Part shown: piece by piece, positions 9,151 to 18,368 of the stretch
Layout: every line of letters starts with the position of its first letter
Numbering within the stretch: position 1 is the stretch's first letter
DNA from: Chthoniobacterales bacterium
GTDB taxonomy: Bacteria > Verrucomicrobiota > Verrucomicrobiia > Chthoniobacterales > JACTMZ01
Assembly: GCA_018402585.1 (NCBI GenBank)
Contig: JAGYIO010000005.1
Coordinates: forward strand, 124,001 to 188,000
Reading direction: 5' to 3'
Length of the DNA: 64,000 bases
Notes under the pieces: model-generated
Seen by the model: the letters and a program-made list of their open reading frames with translations, nothing else
Database searches by the model: none
Told to the model about the DNA's origin: nothing
Translations under genes and position numbers: made by a program

Positions 9151-10119
9151 ATGGAAAGCACCACGCTGCATTTCGACAATGCCCGCGCAGCAGCCGCGCT
9201 CTACCAAAACGACGAGCGTCTGCTCCGCGAGATGGAACAGCGCCTCGGGGTGCAAATCGCCGCGCGCGAAGGCTGGATCCGGATCGACGGGGAGAAAGAC
9301 AACGCCGACCGCGCGGCCAAAGTCTTGACCCAACTCGACGAAGCCCGCCGGAGCGGCGCCGCCATCGGTAAGCAGGAATTCCGCTTCGCCCTGCAGACCG
9401 CCGAAGACCGCGTGCCCGACGCCAGCATCACCGAACTCGCGGCCGAGCGCATTGTCTGTTCGTTGCGCAAGCCACCGGTCATTCCGAAGACACCCGGACA
9501 GCGCGATTACGTCCGCGCGATCCGCGAATACGACGTCGTTTTCGGGGTCGGCCCGGCCGGGACGGGCAAAACCTACCTGGCCATGGCCATGGCCGTGGCC
9601 GCGCTGAAAAAGGAAGAGGTCAGCCGCATCGTCCTGACCCGTCCCGCCGTGGAGGCCGGCGAGGCGCTCGGCTTCTTGCCCGGTGCCCTGGAGGAAAAAA
9701 TCCTGCCTTACCTCCGGCCGCTTTACGACGCCCTTTATGACATGCTGGAGACGGACGAGATCCAAAAATTCATGGACCGTGGGGTCATTGAAATCGCCCC
9801 GCTGGCCTTCATGCGCGGGCGCACCTTGAACCATTCCTTTGTCGTCCTCGACGAGGCGCAAAACACCACCGCGGAACAAATGTTCATGTTCCTCACCCGA
9901 TTGGGAAACGACTCCAAGTGTGTCATTACCGGTGACCGCACCCAGATCGATCTGCCCCGCCACAAACGCTCCGGACTGCTCGAAGCGGTCGAGGTTCTGC
10001 AAAAAGTCGAAGGCCTGGCCATCCGCTCCCTCACGCGCAAAGACGTGGTCCGCCATCCGCTGGTGCAAAAAATCATCAACGCCTACGAACTGCACCGCGA
10101 AGCCGCGCCGCTGGCCTGA
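9151..10119 (+). CDS. PhoH family ATPase (YbeZ-like)
   Basis: A 322-residue cytoplasmic P-loop protein of the PhoH/YbeZ class, associated in other bacteria with RNA metabolism and ribosome assembly. An N-terminal KH-like segment of about 100 residues is followed by the ATPase domain with Walker A GVGPAGTGKT, PRPAVEAGE-type motif (TRPAVEAGEALGFLPG), and Walker B VVLDEAQN, then the sensor TGDRTQIDLP. The start at 9151 was chosen because the N-terminal domain begins there; the longer frame upstream only mirrors the neighbouring gene. It is usually next to ybeY, which is not seen here. Confidence 0.93.
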   Translation: MESTTLHFDNARAAAALYQNDERLLREMEQRLGVQIAAREGWIRIDGEKDNADRAAKVLTQLDEARRSGAAIGKQEFRFALQTAEDRVPDASITELAAERIVCSLRKPPVIPKTPGQRDYVRAIREYDVVFGVGPAGTGKTYLAMAMAVAALKKEEVSRIVLTRPAVEAGEALGFLPGALEEKILPYLRPLYDALYDMLETDEIQKFMDRGVIEIAPLAFMRGRTLNHSFVVLDEAQNTTAEQMFMFLTRLGNDSKCVITGDRTQIDLPRHKRSGLLEAVEVLQKVEGLAIRSLTRKDVVRHPLVQKIINAYELHREAAPLA

Positions 10120-10161
10120 GCCGATTGCGCGGCGGCAGGCAGTGAATTGTTTTTTTCATTC

Positions 10162-11061
10162 ATGCCCGCACCCACCCTCCTCGTTCTTGCCGCCGGTCTG
10201 GGCACCCGCTACGGCGGGCTCAAGCAACTCGATCCGGTCGGACCGGCCGGCGAAACCTTGCTCGATTATTCCGTGCACGATGCCATCCAGGCGGGATTCA
10301 ACCGCGTGGTCTTTCTCATCCGCCGGGAGATTGCCGCAGATTTTCGGGCCAAAATCGGGGTCCGCTACGAGGGCAAAATTTCCCTGGCCTACGCTTTCCA
10401 GCAACTCGAGGAATTACCCGCCGCTTTCACTCCCCCCGGCGGGCGGACCAAACCGTGGGGCACGGCGCACGCCATTTGGTGCGCGCGCGGAACGGTCACC
10501 GCACCCTTTGCCGCGATCAATGCCGATGACTTTTATGGCGCCGATTCCTTCGGCCAACTTGGTAAATTTCTTTCCGCGGTCGATCCGACCGGTCAACCGG
10601 CCAGCTTTGCCATGGCCGGCTACCGATTGGAAAAAACCCTGAGCGACCACGGCACCGTGGCGCGCGGGATTTGCGGGGTCGGCCCGGACGGACTCCTCCA
10701 GCGGGTCGAGGAGTTGACCGATTTGGCCCGGCGTGCCGATGGTCTCATCGCCGCCGGCCATCGCACCTTTCTCCCCGAGGTCTCCGTCTCGATGAATTTC
10801 TGGGGTTTCACCCCCCAGGTTTTCCCGCTGCTCGAAAACGTCCTTAGCGCCTTCCTCGGGCGGGAAGGCGGGAGCGAAAAAAGCGAGTGTTACATTCCCA
10901 CCGCTGTGGCGGAGATGATTGCCCGCGGTGCCGCCACGGTGCGGGTGCTGCCGACCACGGCCGACTGGTTCGGCGTGACTTACCGCGAAGACCGCCCGCG
11001 GGTGGTCGAGAGCATTGCCCGTCTGGTCGCTTCGGGGAGTTATCCGCCCGCGCTGCACTGA
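10162..11061 (+). CDS. Sugar nucleotidyltransferase family protein
   Basis: A 299-residue protein of the NTP_transferase fold. The nucleotide-binding signature is at the N-terminus (LVLAAGLGTRYGGLKQLDPV), and the metal-binding acidic pair is seen as INADDFYG near residue 120. KPWGTAHAIW resembles the substrate loop of sugar-1-phosphate nucleotidyltransferases. The exact sugar and nucleotide cannot be read from sequence. It follows the phoH-like gene by 42 bases and faces the convergent lipoprotein gene. The ATG at 10162 is preferred to a TTG five codons upstream because the GxGTR motif lies at the usual distance. Confidence 0.85.
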   Translation: MPAPTLLVLAAGLGTRYGGLKQLDPVGPAGETLLDYSVHDAIQAGFNRVVFLIRREIAADFRAKIGVRYEGKISLAYAFQQLEELPAAFTPPGGRTKPWGTAHAIWCARGTVTAPFAAINADDFYGADSFGQLGKFLSAVDPTGQPASFAMAGYRLEKTLSDHGTVARGICGVGPDGLLQRVEELTDLARRADGLIAAGHRTFLPEVSVSMNFWGFTPQVFPLLENVLSAFLGREGGSEKSECYIPTAVAEMIARGAATVRVLPTTADWFGVTYREDRPRVVESIARLVASGSYPPALH

Positions 11062-11115
11062 CCGCCTGGTTCGCGGTCCCCGCTTTACCGGCTGGCCGGG
11101 CAAAGGGGGCAGGAA

Positions 11116-11847
11116 TTATTGCCCCCCCGCGCCGGGCAAGGAGACCTCGCCGGCCGGAGTGGCGAAACGCCCGGCCCGCTTCACGCTGACCACTCTTTCG
11201 GCCAGGCCCCTCGTGACCAGCTTGTCGTGCATTGCCGCGGCAATGACCCGGCCCGTGCGTAGGGCATCTTGGGTCACCCCCTTCGCGCCGACCGCGCCGG
11301 CGGTTACGGCACCACTTGCCACGCTCAGGGCAATCGGAATGGTCAGCGGCGAAGGAACAAAGGCGCCGGCGATGCCCGGCTCCATATTGCTGCCGCCGGT
11401 GGTCTCGAAGGACAACCATGGTTCGGTCTTCGAGGCTGCGAGATTGAAGACCCGCACCGAGGTTTCCAAACGAGTGCGCCCGGCCCCAAGCCCGATGGCC
11501 ATGCGGAGGGCGCGGCTCCCTTGCCGCACGCGGAGGATTTTTCCACGCACGAGCAGACCCTCGGGCGGCGTGGGTGCCCCGGGTTCCAAAAGACGTCCCG
11601 GCGCAACCCATTCTCCGGCCTTCGAAATGATGCCGTCGGCCACGAGCAAACCAATCTTGGCCTCCACATCCTCGTCCGCGGTGGCCGCCGCCGCGTCGAA
11701 TTCCACCCCGCGCCGGACTTCGAAGGGACGCACCGAGAGAACAACGGGCCGCACGGTGGGAGCGAGGAAGGCATTTTCACGTTCCTGCAGCACGCTGACC
11801 GACGAGCAACCGGTGGCGAGGAAAGCCAGAGGCAGTAAAAATTTCAT
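11116..11847 (-). CDS. Putative lipoprotein, DUF4410-like
   Basis: A 243-residue protein with a lipobox (LAFLATGC), so probably anchored in the outer or inner membrane. The central part (VRGKILRVRQGSRALRMAIG followed by LGAGRTRLETSVRV) resembles the beta-rich core of DUF4410-type lipoproteins. A Gly/Ala/Val-rich stretch (IALSVASGAVTAGAVGAKG) could be a flexible or glycine-zipper segment. Its start overlaps the stop of the upstream CBM9-like gene by four bases, tying it to the ATP-grasp/transglutaminase run. Function is not known. Confidence 0.8.
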   Translation of the reverse strand: MKFLLPLAFLATGCSSVSVLQERENAFLAPTVRPVVLSVRPFEVRRGVEFDAAAATADEDVEAKIGLLVADGIISKAGEWVAPGRLLEPGAPTPPEGLLVRGKILRVRQGSRALRMAIGLGAGRTRLETSVRVFNLAASKTEPWLSFETTGGSNMEPGIAGAFVPSPLTIPIALSVASGAVTAGAVGAKGVTQDALRTGRVIAAAMHDKLVTRGLAERVVSVKRAGRFATPAGEVSLPGAGGQ

Positions 11848-12449
11848 CGCTGCAGCTTCAGGCGGCCATAACGGGCGCGGGCGTGGAAGTCGGGTTTGCC
11901 GGTCTGGGGAGGGAACGACGACAAAACCGGACGGCCGCCCACTTTGTCAAAGTCGTAACGTCCGGCCAGGAAGTCCCAGTCGCCACCCTTGGGTCCACCG
12001 CCCAGCGCGGACCAAGGCAGGGCAAGCACGGCGCGCCAACCATCCTCGAGGGGTCCGGCCCGCACCACCAAGCCGTCCGGCCCGTCCGCGGGGCGCCGGT
12101 AGTCGTGGAAGGCATAAACAGTCTGGCGGCTTTCCGGCGTGGCATGCAGTTCGAGATAAGCCGGTTTGCCGCGCTGCGCAACGAACACTTCGACCACGTC
12201 GCCGATCTTATAATGATCCTCGCCATCGGCGCGGCCGGGCGCGACGAGATTGGTGTCGCGGCAGACGAACTCAAAAAAGAGCCACTGGTCATTCCACCGG
12301 GCCCTCACCTCCGCGGGTTCGGCCGGAGAAAGACCAACCCCCGAGAGGATGACCGCAGGCAGAGGCTCCCATCCGGAGCGGTCCGACCAGGCCCGTCCCG
12401 GGTTGAGCGTGGAATCAAAGAGGGCCAGGAGGAAGAAGCTGGACATCAT
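11844..12449 (-). CDS. CBM9-like carbohydrate-binding domain protein
   Basis: A 201-residue protein whose body matches the pattern of the CBM9-like/DOMON beta-sandwich: RARWNDQWLFFEFVCRDTN, then GDVVEVFVAQRG, YLELHATPE and WRAVLALPWSALG. These domains bind sugars or haem and are mostly extracytoplasmic. The N-terminus (MMSSFFLLALFDSTL) is hydrophobic but short, so export is not certain. It lies 27 bases after the transglutaminase-like gene and overlaps the lipoprotein gene, placing it in the same probable operon. The ligand is unknown. Confidence 0.78.
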   Translation of the reverse strand: MMSSFFLLALFDSTLNPGRAWSDRSGWEPLPAVILSGVGLSPAEPAEVRARWNDQWLFFEFVCRDTNLVAPGRADGEDHYKIGDVVEVFVAQRGKPAYLELHATPESRQTVYAFHDYRRPADGPDGLVVRAGPLEDGWRAVLALPWSALGGGPKGGDWDFLAGRYDFDKVGGRPVLSSFPPQTGKPDFHARARYGRLKLQR

Positions 12450-12476
12450 GTTTTGTAACCCCCACCGCGCAAACCG

Positions 12477-13322
12477 TCACGCGCGGGTCATGCGGAGCGA
12501 AGTGGTCAATTTCCCGGGCACCGTTTCCTCGCCGCAATAAAGACCCGAGACCGGGGCAATGTCGGCCGCACTCAAGCCGACGGCGGTGGCGATGTAGTGA
12601 TGGTCGACCAGCACGCCGTTGGAGGGATCCAGCCCCACCCAACCGGCGCCGGGGAGAAACACCTCGGTCCAGGCATGCAAGGCACTCTCCGCCTTGCGCT
12701 CGGAGGGGTCGCTGACGCTTTCCCACAAATAACCGCTGACCAAGCGTGCCGCGTGGCCCCCGGCACGGAGTGCCGCGGCGAGCAACACGGCAGTGTCCCG
12801 GCAAGCGCCGCGGCGGAGACGCAGGGTCTCCACCGGGGCGTGGGCGTCACCATCTTCCCGACGTTCGTAAGCGACGTTGGCCTGAATCCATTGGTTCATG
12901 GCGGCCAGCGCGCCGACCATTTCGCGGCCCGGCAGGGGACAGAGCGCGGGGGGGAACTCCGTATTTTCTCCGGTCGTGAGGAAAGAGGCCAACAAGGCGC
13001 GCTCCCGCCCCGTGTATTCGGCCGGCCACTGCAGAGCGCGGCTCTCGAGGAGGAAGCCGAAGGGGTTGCGCACCTCGACGGCGACCTCCGCGCGCAACGT
13101 ATAGAGCAAATGATCTTCCTCGCGCGGGTAAAAGCATTGGGCGACCACATTGTCGAAGAGATCATGGCGCCAATGGACGGCACCCGAGGGATTCGTGGCG
13201 AAGTCCAGCACGACAACCCGGGCCTGCAAGGCGTCGCGGGGAAAGAGGCGCACATTATGGGGCGAGAGCCCGACCTTCCGCTCGTAGCGGTATTCAGCCC
13301 GGTAATCGAGAGCAAGTTTCAT
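12477..13322 (-). CDS. Transglutaminase-like cysteine peptidase family protein (second copy)
   Basis: A 281-residue protein with an N-terminal beta region (bacterial transglutaminase-like N domain) and a C-terminal transglutaminase core. The triad looks intact: Cys about residue 174 (RGACRDTA), His about 216 (LHAWTEV) and Asp about 232 (GLDPSN). The start at 13322 overlaps the stop of the first transglutaminase gene (ATGA). Proteins of this type occur next to alpha-E and circularly permuted ATP-grasp proteins in many bacteria, where they are predicted to process or transfer peptide tags. The substrate is not known. Confidence 0.9.
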   Translation of the reverse strand: MKLALDYRAEYRYERKVGLSPHNVRLFPRDALQARVVVLDFATNPSGAVHWRHDLFDNVVAQCFYPREEDHLLYTLRAEVAVEVRNPFGFLLESRALQWPAEYTGRERALLASFLTTGENTEFPPALCPLPGREMVGALAAMNQWIQANVAYERREDGDAHAPVETLRLRRGACRDTAVLLAAALRAGGHAARLVSGYLWESVSDPSERKAESALHAWTEVFLPGAGWVGLDPSNGVLVDHHYIATAVGLSAADIAPVSGLYCGEETVPGKLTTSLRMTRA

Positions 13323-14179
13323 CCGGTGCGTTTCATGAGGACTTTCACGGCCATAGCTTGCCCACCGCAGCCCTTGAATGTCCCGCGCAATGGCGTGGCA
13401 TCGGCAGAATCCCGCCCGAAGGAAACCGCGACATGGCGCTCGCCGCACCATTGTTCGTTGGTCGGGTCAAGGGCCACCCAGTCCATCCCGGGAACCAGCA
13501 CTTCGACCCAGGCATGCGTGGCGACTGCCCCGAGCAGACGGCTGCCTGCTTGGGGCGGGTCCGTCTCGATGTAGCCGCAAACGTAGCGCGCCGGCAGACC
13601 AGCGGTGCGGAGCACGGAGAGCATAAGATGGGCGAAATCCTGGCACACCCCGGCCCGCGCTTTCCAAATGACCGCGAGCGGGGTCGAGTTTTCCGTCGAG
13701 CCCGGGTCGTAGCGGAATTCGCGGTGGATCGCGCCATTGAGCGCTTCAAGTGCGCCGCGCAGCGTGGCGTCCGAGCGCAACCACCGCCGACTCCAAGCCA
13801 CCGCCTCGCCGCCCGTGGGCACGGCCGGCGAAGCCCGCAGGTAATCGAAAATATCCGTGCGGGCCGACGAAAAAATTTGCCGTGCTTCCCCGATGGTCAG
13901 TTCCAGAGCCTCGGCGGGCAGCTCGGGACGCGAGGTTTCGACCACGAGACGGCTGCTCACCAGCAGGTGGTCGTGGCGCTTGACCATGGAATAAAACAAA
14001 GTGGGATTACCGAAATAATCCAAGTAGGAAGACGTCGGACCGGACGGGGCAAAGCTCAGGTCGTGGGCCGCAATCCGCTGGGACGGCCGCGCCGGTGGGG
14101 TCAAACGCGCTTCAAGGTAAGCCTCGCTCGCCGGCTCTTCGTAGCGGTAATCCGTAGTGTGCAGAATCTCGAAGTGCAT
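13319..14179 (-). CDS. Transglutaminase-like family protein (first copy)
   Basis: A 286-residue protein with the same architecture as its downstream neighbour: N-terminal beta domain starting MHFEILHTTDYRYEEPASEA, then the catalytic core with Cys about residue 179 (AGVCQDFAH), His about 222 (THAWVEV) and Asp about 238 (LDPTN). The last part (GFKGCGGQAMAVKV-like, residues 265-280) is typical of the longer members of this group. Its start codon shares one base with the stop of the ATP-grasp/alpha-E gene (TGATG). The two copies differ widely in sequence, so this is an old duplication. Confidence 0.92.
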   Translation of the reverse strand: MHFEILHTTDYRYEEPASEAYLEARLTPPARPSQRIAAHDLSFAPSGPTSSYLDYFGNPTLFYSMVKRHDHLLVSSRLVVETSRPELPAEALELTIGEARQIFSSARTDIFDYLRASPAVPTGGEAVAWSRRWLRSDATLRGALEALNGAIHREFRYDPGSTENSTPLAVIWKARAGVCQDFAHLMLSVLRTAGLPARYVCGYIETDPPQAGSRLLGAVATHAWVEVLVPGMDWVALDPTNEQWCGERHVAVSFGRDSADATPLRGTFKGCGGQAMAVKVLMKRTG

Positions 14180-16725
14180 CAGTCGAGGAGGATCTGGTGG
14201 TTGATGAAGCCGTCGGCAATGACCCCATGAACAGCATAAGTCCGCTCGGTGATCTCCGTGAGCAGGGCAACCAACGGTCCGAGCCGCACCGCATCAAGTT
14301 GCACCCCGCCGCCTGCTTGGCCGGAGGCCGTGGTGGCGGGCAGGAAGTAAGTCGACCAATCGGCGGCGGCGACGACTTCTTCGATCGCCTCCAGCGCGTC
14401 GCGCGTACGGACCATCCCGGGTGAATCGTCATCTTTCGCCCCAAGCAAGTGCGCGCAACGCCCGAGACAACGCCGCACCGAGCGCGGCATTTCCGGATGG
14501 TCGTAGAGGAGGCGCAAGACGGGAACCGGCTCGGCCCGCATTTGGTAGACGCGGCGGTAAGCATCGCGTGACCCAAGGAGGCGGAGGAAGGCGGATAGCT
14601 CAATTTCCAAAGCATGCCCGGACGAATCGGGCGTTTTTTCCCTCCGGCGGGCAATCGATTTGAAAATGGTCAGTCCCGCATTGGCCGTGACCGCCGCACG
14701 CTCGAATTGCTGGCCGAGCAGGCAGAAATTCCAACCCCGGTCGGCCAACATGGTTGCTTCGGCCAAGCCGAAAAATTCCGCGATCCCCGAGGTGGCCGCC
14801 GCGCTGAAGCGCTGGGTGGCCAGCGCGAGGGAAGCCTGATCTGCGTCCGGCCGGAACCGCGCCCGGGCAAAGCGCCCCTCAAGTTTGCTCAGCACGCCGA
14901 AGGCTTCGACGCTCAGGCACTCCGCGATCTGGCCGGCATTGCCCAGCGCACGGCGCAGGATAGAGCAGACCGAGCCCTCCTCGCGTCCGTCGAGCACGAG
15001 ATGGTAACGCTCAAGCGCACTGGAAAGTCCCCGCTTAGGCCCCGTTTCCCCATTTTCCAGGGGGGGCAAGACCCGATTCCAGACCGGACGGTAGAGCTGG
15101 CGCTCGGCGCGGTTGAGTTCTTCGGTTTCCAGGCTTTCGACCACCCCGACCATGGTGGAAAGGTTCTGTGCGCGCTCAAGGTAACGGCCCAACCAGTAAA
15201 AAGAGTCGGCCACGCGGCTGGTCACTTGGGCTTGGGGGGCGTGGACCTCGACGGCGCGATGGCTGACCAAGGGACGGGGGCCGACCTCCTGGTCGCTGGC
15301 CAGCACCCATGTGTCCTTGCTGCCGCCCCCCAGCTCCGAAGCCGTGAAATTGCTCTCCGCCGAGGAAACACGGGTCAAAGCGCCGGGAAAGACCTCGTAA
15401 TCGCCCCCCGCGCCACGCAGGGCGAAAACGAGGTGATCCTGGCAACGGTCCTCAAGCCCGCCCCTGCGGTCGAGGCACACCGTGACCGCCCCGCTCTCTC
15501 CTGGCTGAGCCACGTAGTTCTGCGGCTCATCGCGGAGGAGGCGCAGCAACTTGACCGTATCCGCCTTGGTACTCTGCGCATGGCGGGTCAAAGGCTCCCC
15601 GTAGAGCGGACGAATCTCATAATCCTCGAGATTCCCGACCACGTGGTCGCGCTGGTCGAGATCTCCCAGCCACCAGGTGGGCAAAGTGGGCAGGATTTCT
15701 TCTTCACCGAGATAAAAGCGGATGATCCGGGCGGAGAACTGCAGGAGGGCGCGGTCGTCGGCCAATTGGCTGCCCATCGCATTGGCCACCGCAACGGTTC
15801 CTTGGCGCACGCACTGCGCGAGACCCGCCACGCCGAGAAGCGAATCGCGGCGGAAGACCATCGAATCGAGCCAGGCATCGGCCACCCGGGTGTAGAGCAC
15901 ATCGATGCGCTCCAAGCCGGCAACACTCTTCAAATAGAGCCGGTCGTCGAGGACGAGCAGATCGCCCCCCTGCACGAGTGGAAGCCCCATGCGGCGGGCG
16001 AGGAAGCCATGCTCGGAGTGAGCCCGGCTTCCCGCCCCGGGTGTGAGCAAGGCCACCACCGGTTCGGCCACGCCGCGCGGCGCGAGCGCGCGGAAGGCCT
16101 CGAGAATGGAAACCGGAACATCCGCGATACTCTGCGGATGATGGTTCTGGAACGCTTCGGCAAAGACCCGCGAAAGCGCCCGGCGGTTCTGCATCATGTA
16201 GCTGATTCCCGAGGCATTGCTGAAATAATGGTGCGCCACGGCCAGCCGTCCGTCCGCCCGCCGCACCATGGCCAAGCCGGACAAATGGAGGAAGGCCCCG
16301 CCGGGCCGGGGCAAACCGACCGCCGGACGCTGGAAGAAGGGACTGCCCAAGACGACCCGGGCCGGAATGACCTGCGCGCGCAGGATGGTTTTCTCGCCAT
16401 GGATGTCAGCAAGGAAGAGTTCAAAGGCTTTGAGCCTTTGCCGCAGGCCGGCCGCGACCTGCCCCCACTCGCCCCCGCCGAAGAGGGCGGGCAGGACATC
16501 GCAGAACCACGGACGCCGCCCCCATGGACTTTCGCGCGCGAGGTCAAAGGTCACGCCCATCTCGCGCATCGTCGCCTCGAGCCGCGCGATGATCAGCCGG
16601 GTCTCGCCCTTGGGGAGCGAAAAGACGAGGTCGAGGACCGGGCGGTAGATTTCCCGCGGGGTCCCATCCGGCTGGAAAACCTCGTCCCAAGAGCGGCCGA
16701 CAGTGTGGTTTCCCCTTTTTTGCAC
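14179..16725 (-). CDS. Circularly permuted ATP-grasp protein fused to an alpha-E domain
   Basis: An 848-residue fusion. Residues 1 to about 470 form the circularly permuted ATP-grasp domain: it starts with a W-DE-F-DG pattern (SWDEVFQPDGTPREIYRPVL), and later has LVQGGDLLVLDDRLYLK and VANAMGSQLADDRALL. Residues from about 510 form the helical alpha-E domain (RVADSFYWLGRYLERAQN). Family studies predict peptide-ligase chemistry for such ATP-grasp proteins, with the transglutaminase partners acting on the product. The start is a GTG at 16725; a larger open frame upstream lies antisense to rplM and was discarded. The two domains are separate genes in many genomes, so the fusion is noted. Confidence 0.9.
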   Translation of the reverse strand: MQKRGNHTVGRSWDEVFQPDGTPREIYRPVLDLVFSLPKGETRLIIARLEATMREMGVTFDLARESPWGRRPWFCDVLPALFGGGEWGQVAAGLRQRLKAFELFLADIHGEKTILRAQVIPARVVLGSPFFQRPAVGLPRPGGAFLHLSGLAMVRRADGRLAVAHHYFSNASGISYMMQNRRALSRVFAEAFQNHHPQSIADVPVSILEAFRALAPRGVAEPVVALLTPGAGSRAHSEHGFLARRMGLPLVQGGDLLVLDDRLYLKSVAGLERIDVLYTRVADAWLDSMVFRRDSLLGVAGLAQCVRQGTVAVANAMGSQLADDRALLQFSARIIRFYLGEEEILPTLPTWWLGDLDQRDHVVGNLEDYEIRPLYGEPLTRHAQSTKADTVKLLRLLRDEPQNYVAQPGESGAVTVCLDRRGGLEDRCQDHLVFALRGAGGDYEVFPGALTRVSSAESNFTASELGGGSKDTWVLASDQEVGPRPLVSHRAVEVHAPQAQVTSRVADSFYWLGRYLERAQNLSTMVGVVESLETEELNRAERQLYRPVWNRVLPPLENGETGPKRGLSSALERYHLVLDGREEGSVCSILRRALGNAGQIAECLSVEAFGVLSKLEGRFARARFRPDADQASLALATQRFSAAATSGIAEFFGLAEATMLADRGWNFCLLGQQFERAAVTANAGLTIFKSIARRREKTPDSSGHALEIELSAFLRLLGSRDAYRRVYQMRAEPVPVLRLLYDHPEMPRSVRRCLGRCAHLLGAKDDDSPGMVRTRDALEAIEEVVAAADWSTYFLPATTASGQAGGGVQLDAVRLGPLVALLTEITERTYAVHGVIADGFINHQILLD

Positions 16726-16778
16726 CCGATGACCGTTTCCGCGCTCCGAAGGGGGGTCAAGCAGATAGCGAAATGCTT

Positions 16779-16807
16779 TTGACACCCTGCCGCCAGGCTC
16801 ATATTCT
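16779..16807 (+). promoter_or_regulatory. Promoter of rplM-rpsI
   Basis: TTGACA at 16779-16784, a 17-base spacer, and TATTCT at 16802-16807 form a near-consensus housekeeping promoter. The rplM ATG is at 16825, giving a very short leader of about ten bases. Confidence 0.75.
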
Positions 16808-16824
16808 TTCCGGTCAATTTTGTG

Positions 16825-17256
16825 ATGAAAACTTTTTCCGCCAAAGCCGAAGAAATCCAGCGCAGCTGGTGGGTTGTCGATGCTGAGAACAAAGTCCTCG
16901 GGCGCATCGCGACGAAAATTGCCGACGTCCTGCGCGGCAAAAACAAAGCCATCTACACTCCGCATTGTGACACCGGCGACTTCGTCGTGGTGATCAATGC
17001 TTCCAAGGTGCGCGTGACCGGCAAGAAGACAAAGGCGAAAGTCTACACCAGTTTTTCCGGTTACGTCGGCGGCCACAAAAGCGAAACTTTCGAGAAGCGC
17101 CAGGCCCGCCGACCCGAATTGCTGGTCGAGCTTGCCGTCCGTGGCATGATCCCGCACAACCGCCTCGGCCGCGCCCAATTCACCAAGCTGAAAGTTTACG
17201 CCGGGGCCGAACATCCCCACAGCGCGCAGCAGCCCAAAGAGCTCAAAATTACCTGA
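16825..17256 (+). CDS. rplM: 50S ribosomal protein L13
   Basis: L13 binds 23S rRNA early in assembly of the large subunit. The protein has 143 residues, the usual size, and shows the conserved [16 protein letters not shown] opening, [24 protein letters not shown] and [10 protein letters not shown]. It is preceded by a strong promoter and followed by rpsI after two bases, the standard bacterial pair. A GTG one codon upstream (16822) is an alternative start. There is no clear Shine-Dalgarno sequence. Confidence 0.98.
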   Translation: MKTFSAKAEEIQRSWWVVDAENKVLGRIATKIADVLRGKNKAIYTPHCDTGDFVVVINASKVRVTGKKTKAKVYTSFSGYVGGHKSETFEKRQARRPELLVELAVRGMIPHNRLGRAQFTKLKVYAGAEHPHSAQQPKELKIT

Positions 17257-17258
17257 TC

Positions 17259-17648
17259 ATGTCCGACGTCCACACCGCAACCGGCCGCCGCCGCACCGCC
17301 GTCGCCAGCGTGCGCCTCACCGCAGGCTCCGGCAAAATCGAGGTGAACAAACGAGAGTTCAACGATTACTTCCCGACCGCCAGCCTGCAGACCGCCGTGC
17401 TCCGTCCGCTCGAGCTGGCCGGGCGCAAACAGAACCTCGACATCATTTTGAAGATTTCCGGCGGCGGCGTGACCGGTCAAGCAGGTGCTTCCAGTCTGGC
17501 CATCGCCCGGGCCCTGCTCAAACTTGACGCCAACCTGCGGCCCGATTTGAAGAAGAATGGTTTGCTCACCCGCGATCCGCGGATGAAGGAGCGCAAAAAA
17601 CCCGGCCAGCCCGGTGCCCGCAAGCGCTTCCAGTTCTCCAAGCGCTAA
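17259..17648 (+). CDS. rpsI: 30S ribosomal protein S9
   Basis: S9 binds the 3' domain of 16S rRNA and its C-terminal Arg/Lys tail reaches the P-site tRNA. The protein has 129 residues with TGRRRTAVASVRL at the front, GGGVTGQAGA in the middle, and the C-terminal GARKRFQFSKR tail. It lies two bases after rplM and five bases before a secreted protein gene. Confidence 0.98.
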   Translation: MSDVHTATGRRRTAVASVRLTAGSGKIEVNKREFNDYFPTASLQTAVLRPLELAGRKQNLDIILKISGGGVTGQAGASSLAIARALLKLDANLRPDLKKNGLLTRDPRMKERKKPGQPGARKRFQFSKR

Positions 17649-17652
17649 AGTC

Positions 17653-18192
17653 ATGCGCGGCCTGCCCGTGATTTTGGCCTTGGTCCTCACCGCCTCTCTC
17701 GGGCATTCCGAGGAGGCAGAAAGTTTTCGGGCCGGCGACTTCAGTTTCGCTTTACCCGCAGGCTGGATTTCCGCCACGCCGTCCTCACCGATGCGCCAGG
17801 CGGAGCTGCGCGTGCCCGGGCCCGCAGGGACGGGCGCAGCCGGAGAAGCCATCATCACCGTTTTCCATTTCGGCCCCGGTCAAGGCGGCACCGTGCAGCA
17901 AAATGTCGACCGCTGGTTCGGTCAGTTCGATGGGGACAACGAGGTCAAAGGCGCGGCCACGGCGAAGGAAACGATCGGCACCGTGCCGGTCACCTTCGTG
18001 CGCGCCCGCGGCACCTTCCAGAGCGGCACACCCGGCCAGGCGACCACCCCGCTGGAAGGCCAAGCCCTCCTCGGCACCATCCTGGAAAATCCGAACGGCG
18101 ACGTTTACCTCAAAATGACCGGTCCGGCCCCGACGGTGGAAACAGCCGAGCCCGCTTTTGTGCAAATGATCCGCGCGGCCTGCGGGGGTTAG
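17653..18192 (+). CDS. Small exported protein of unknown function
   Basis: A 179-residue protein with a signal peptide (MRGLPVILALVLTASLGHS). The mature part has the pattern FALPAGW ... SSPMRQAEL, then ITVFHFGPGQGG and NVDRWFGQFDG, followed by a beta-rich second half. Proteins with this layout are common in planctomycetes and verrucomicrobia but have no assigned role, and I cannot name the family. It follows rpsI by only four bases, so it probably shares the ribosomal protein transcript, which is an unusual partner for an exported protein. Confidence 0.8.
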   Translation: MRGLPVILALVLTASLGHSEEAESFRAGDFSFALPAGWISATPSSPMRQAELRVPGPAGTGAAGEAIITVFHFGPGQGGTVQQNVDRWFGQFDGDNEVKGAATAKETIGTVPVTFVRARGTFQSGTPGQATTPLEGQALLGTILENPNGDVYLKMTGPAPTVETAEPAFVQMIRAACGG

Positions 18193-18368
18193 CGTGTTTT
18201 CGGCGCAGCTCCTTACCGGCCCGTCCTGTGGGGTGGCCGAAAAGAGGCAGGGGCAGGATACCGAGGCCACGTTGTCAAAACCTCGAGGGATCAGGCGGGA
18301 GAATCTCAAGACTCGTGGCGAAAAGGCCCGAGGTTAACTTCGCCCTTGCCGCCTGGCCGGCCCACGTT

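Noticed and set aside
14614-16782. A 722-codon open frame on the plus strand
   Set aside because: It is antisense to the ATP-grasp/alpha-E gene, whose motifs are clear; long antisense frames are expected in GC-rich DNA.
16726-17220. Upstream extension of the ATP-grasp frame to 17220
   Set aside because: This part is antisense to rplM and its promoter; the family start is matched by the GTG at 16725.
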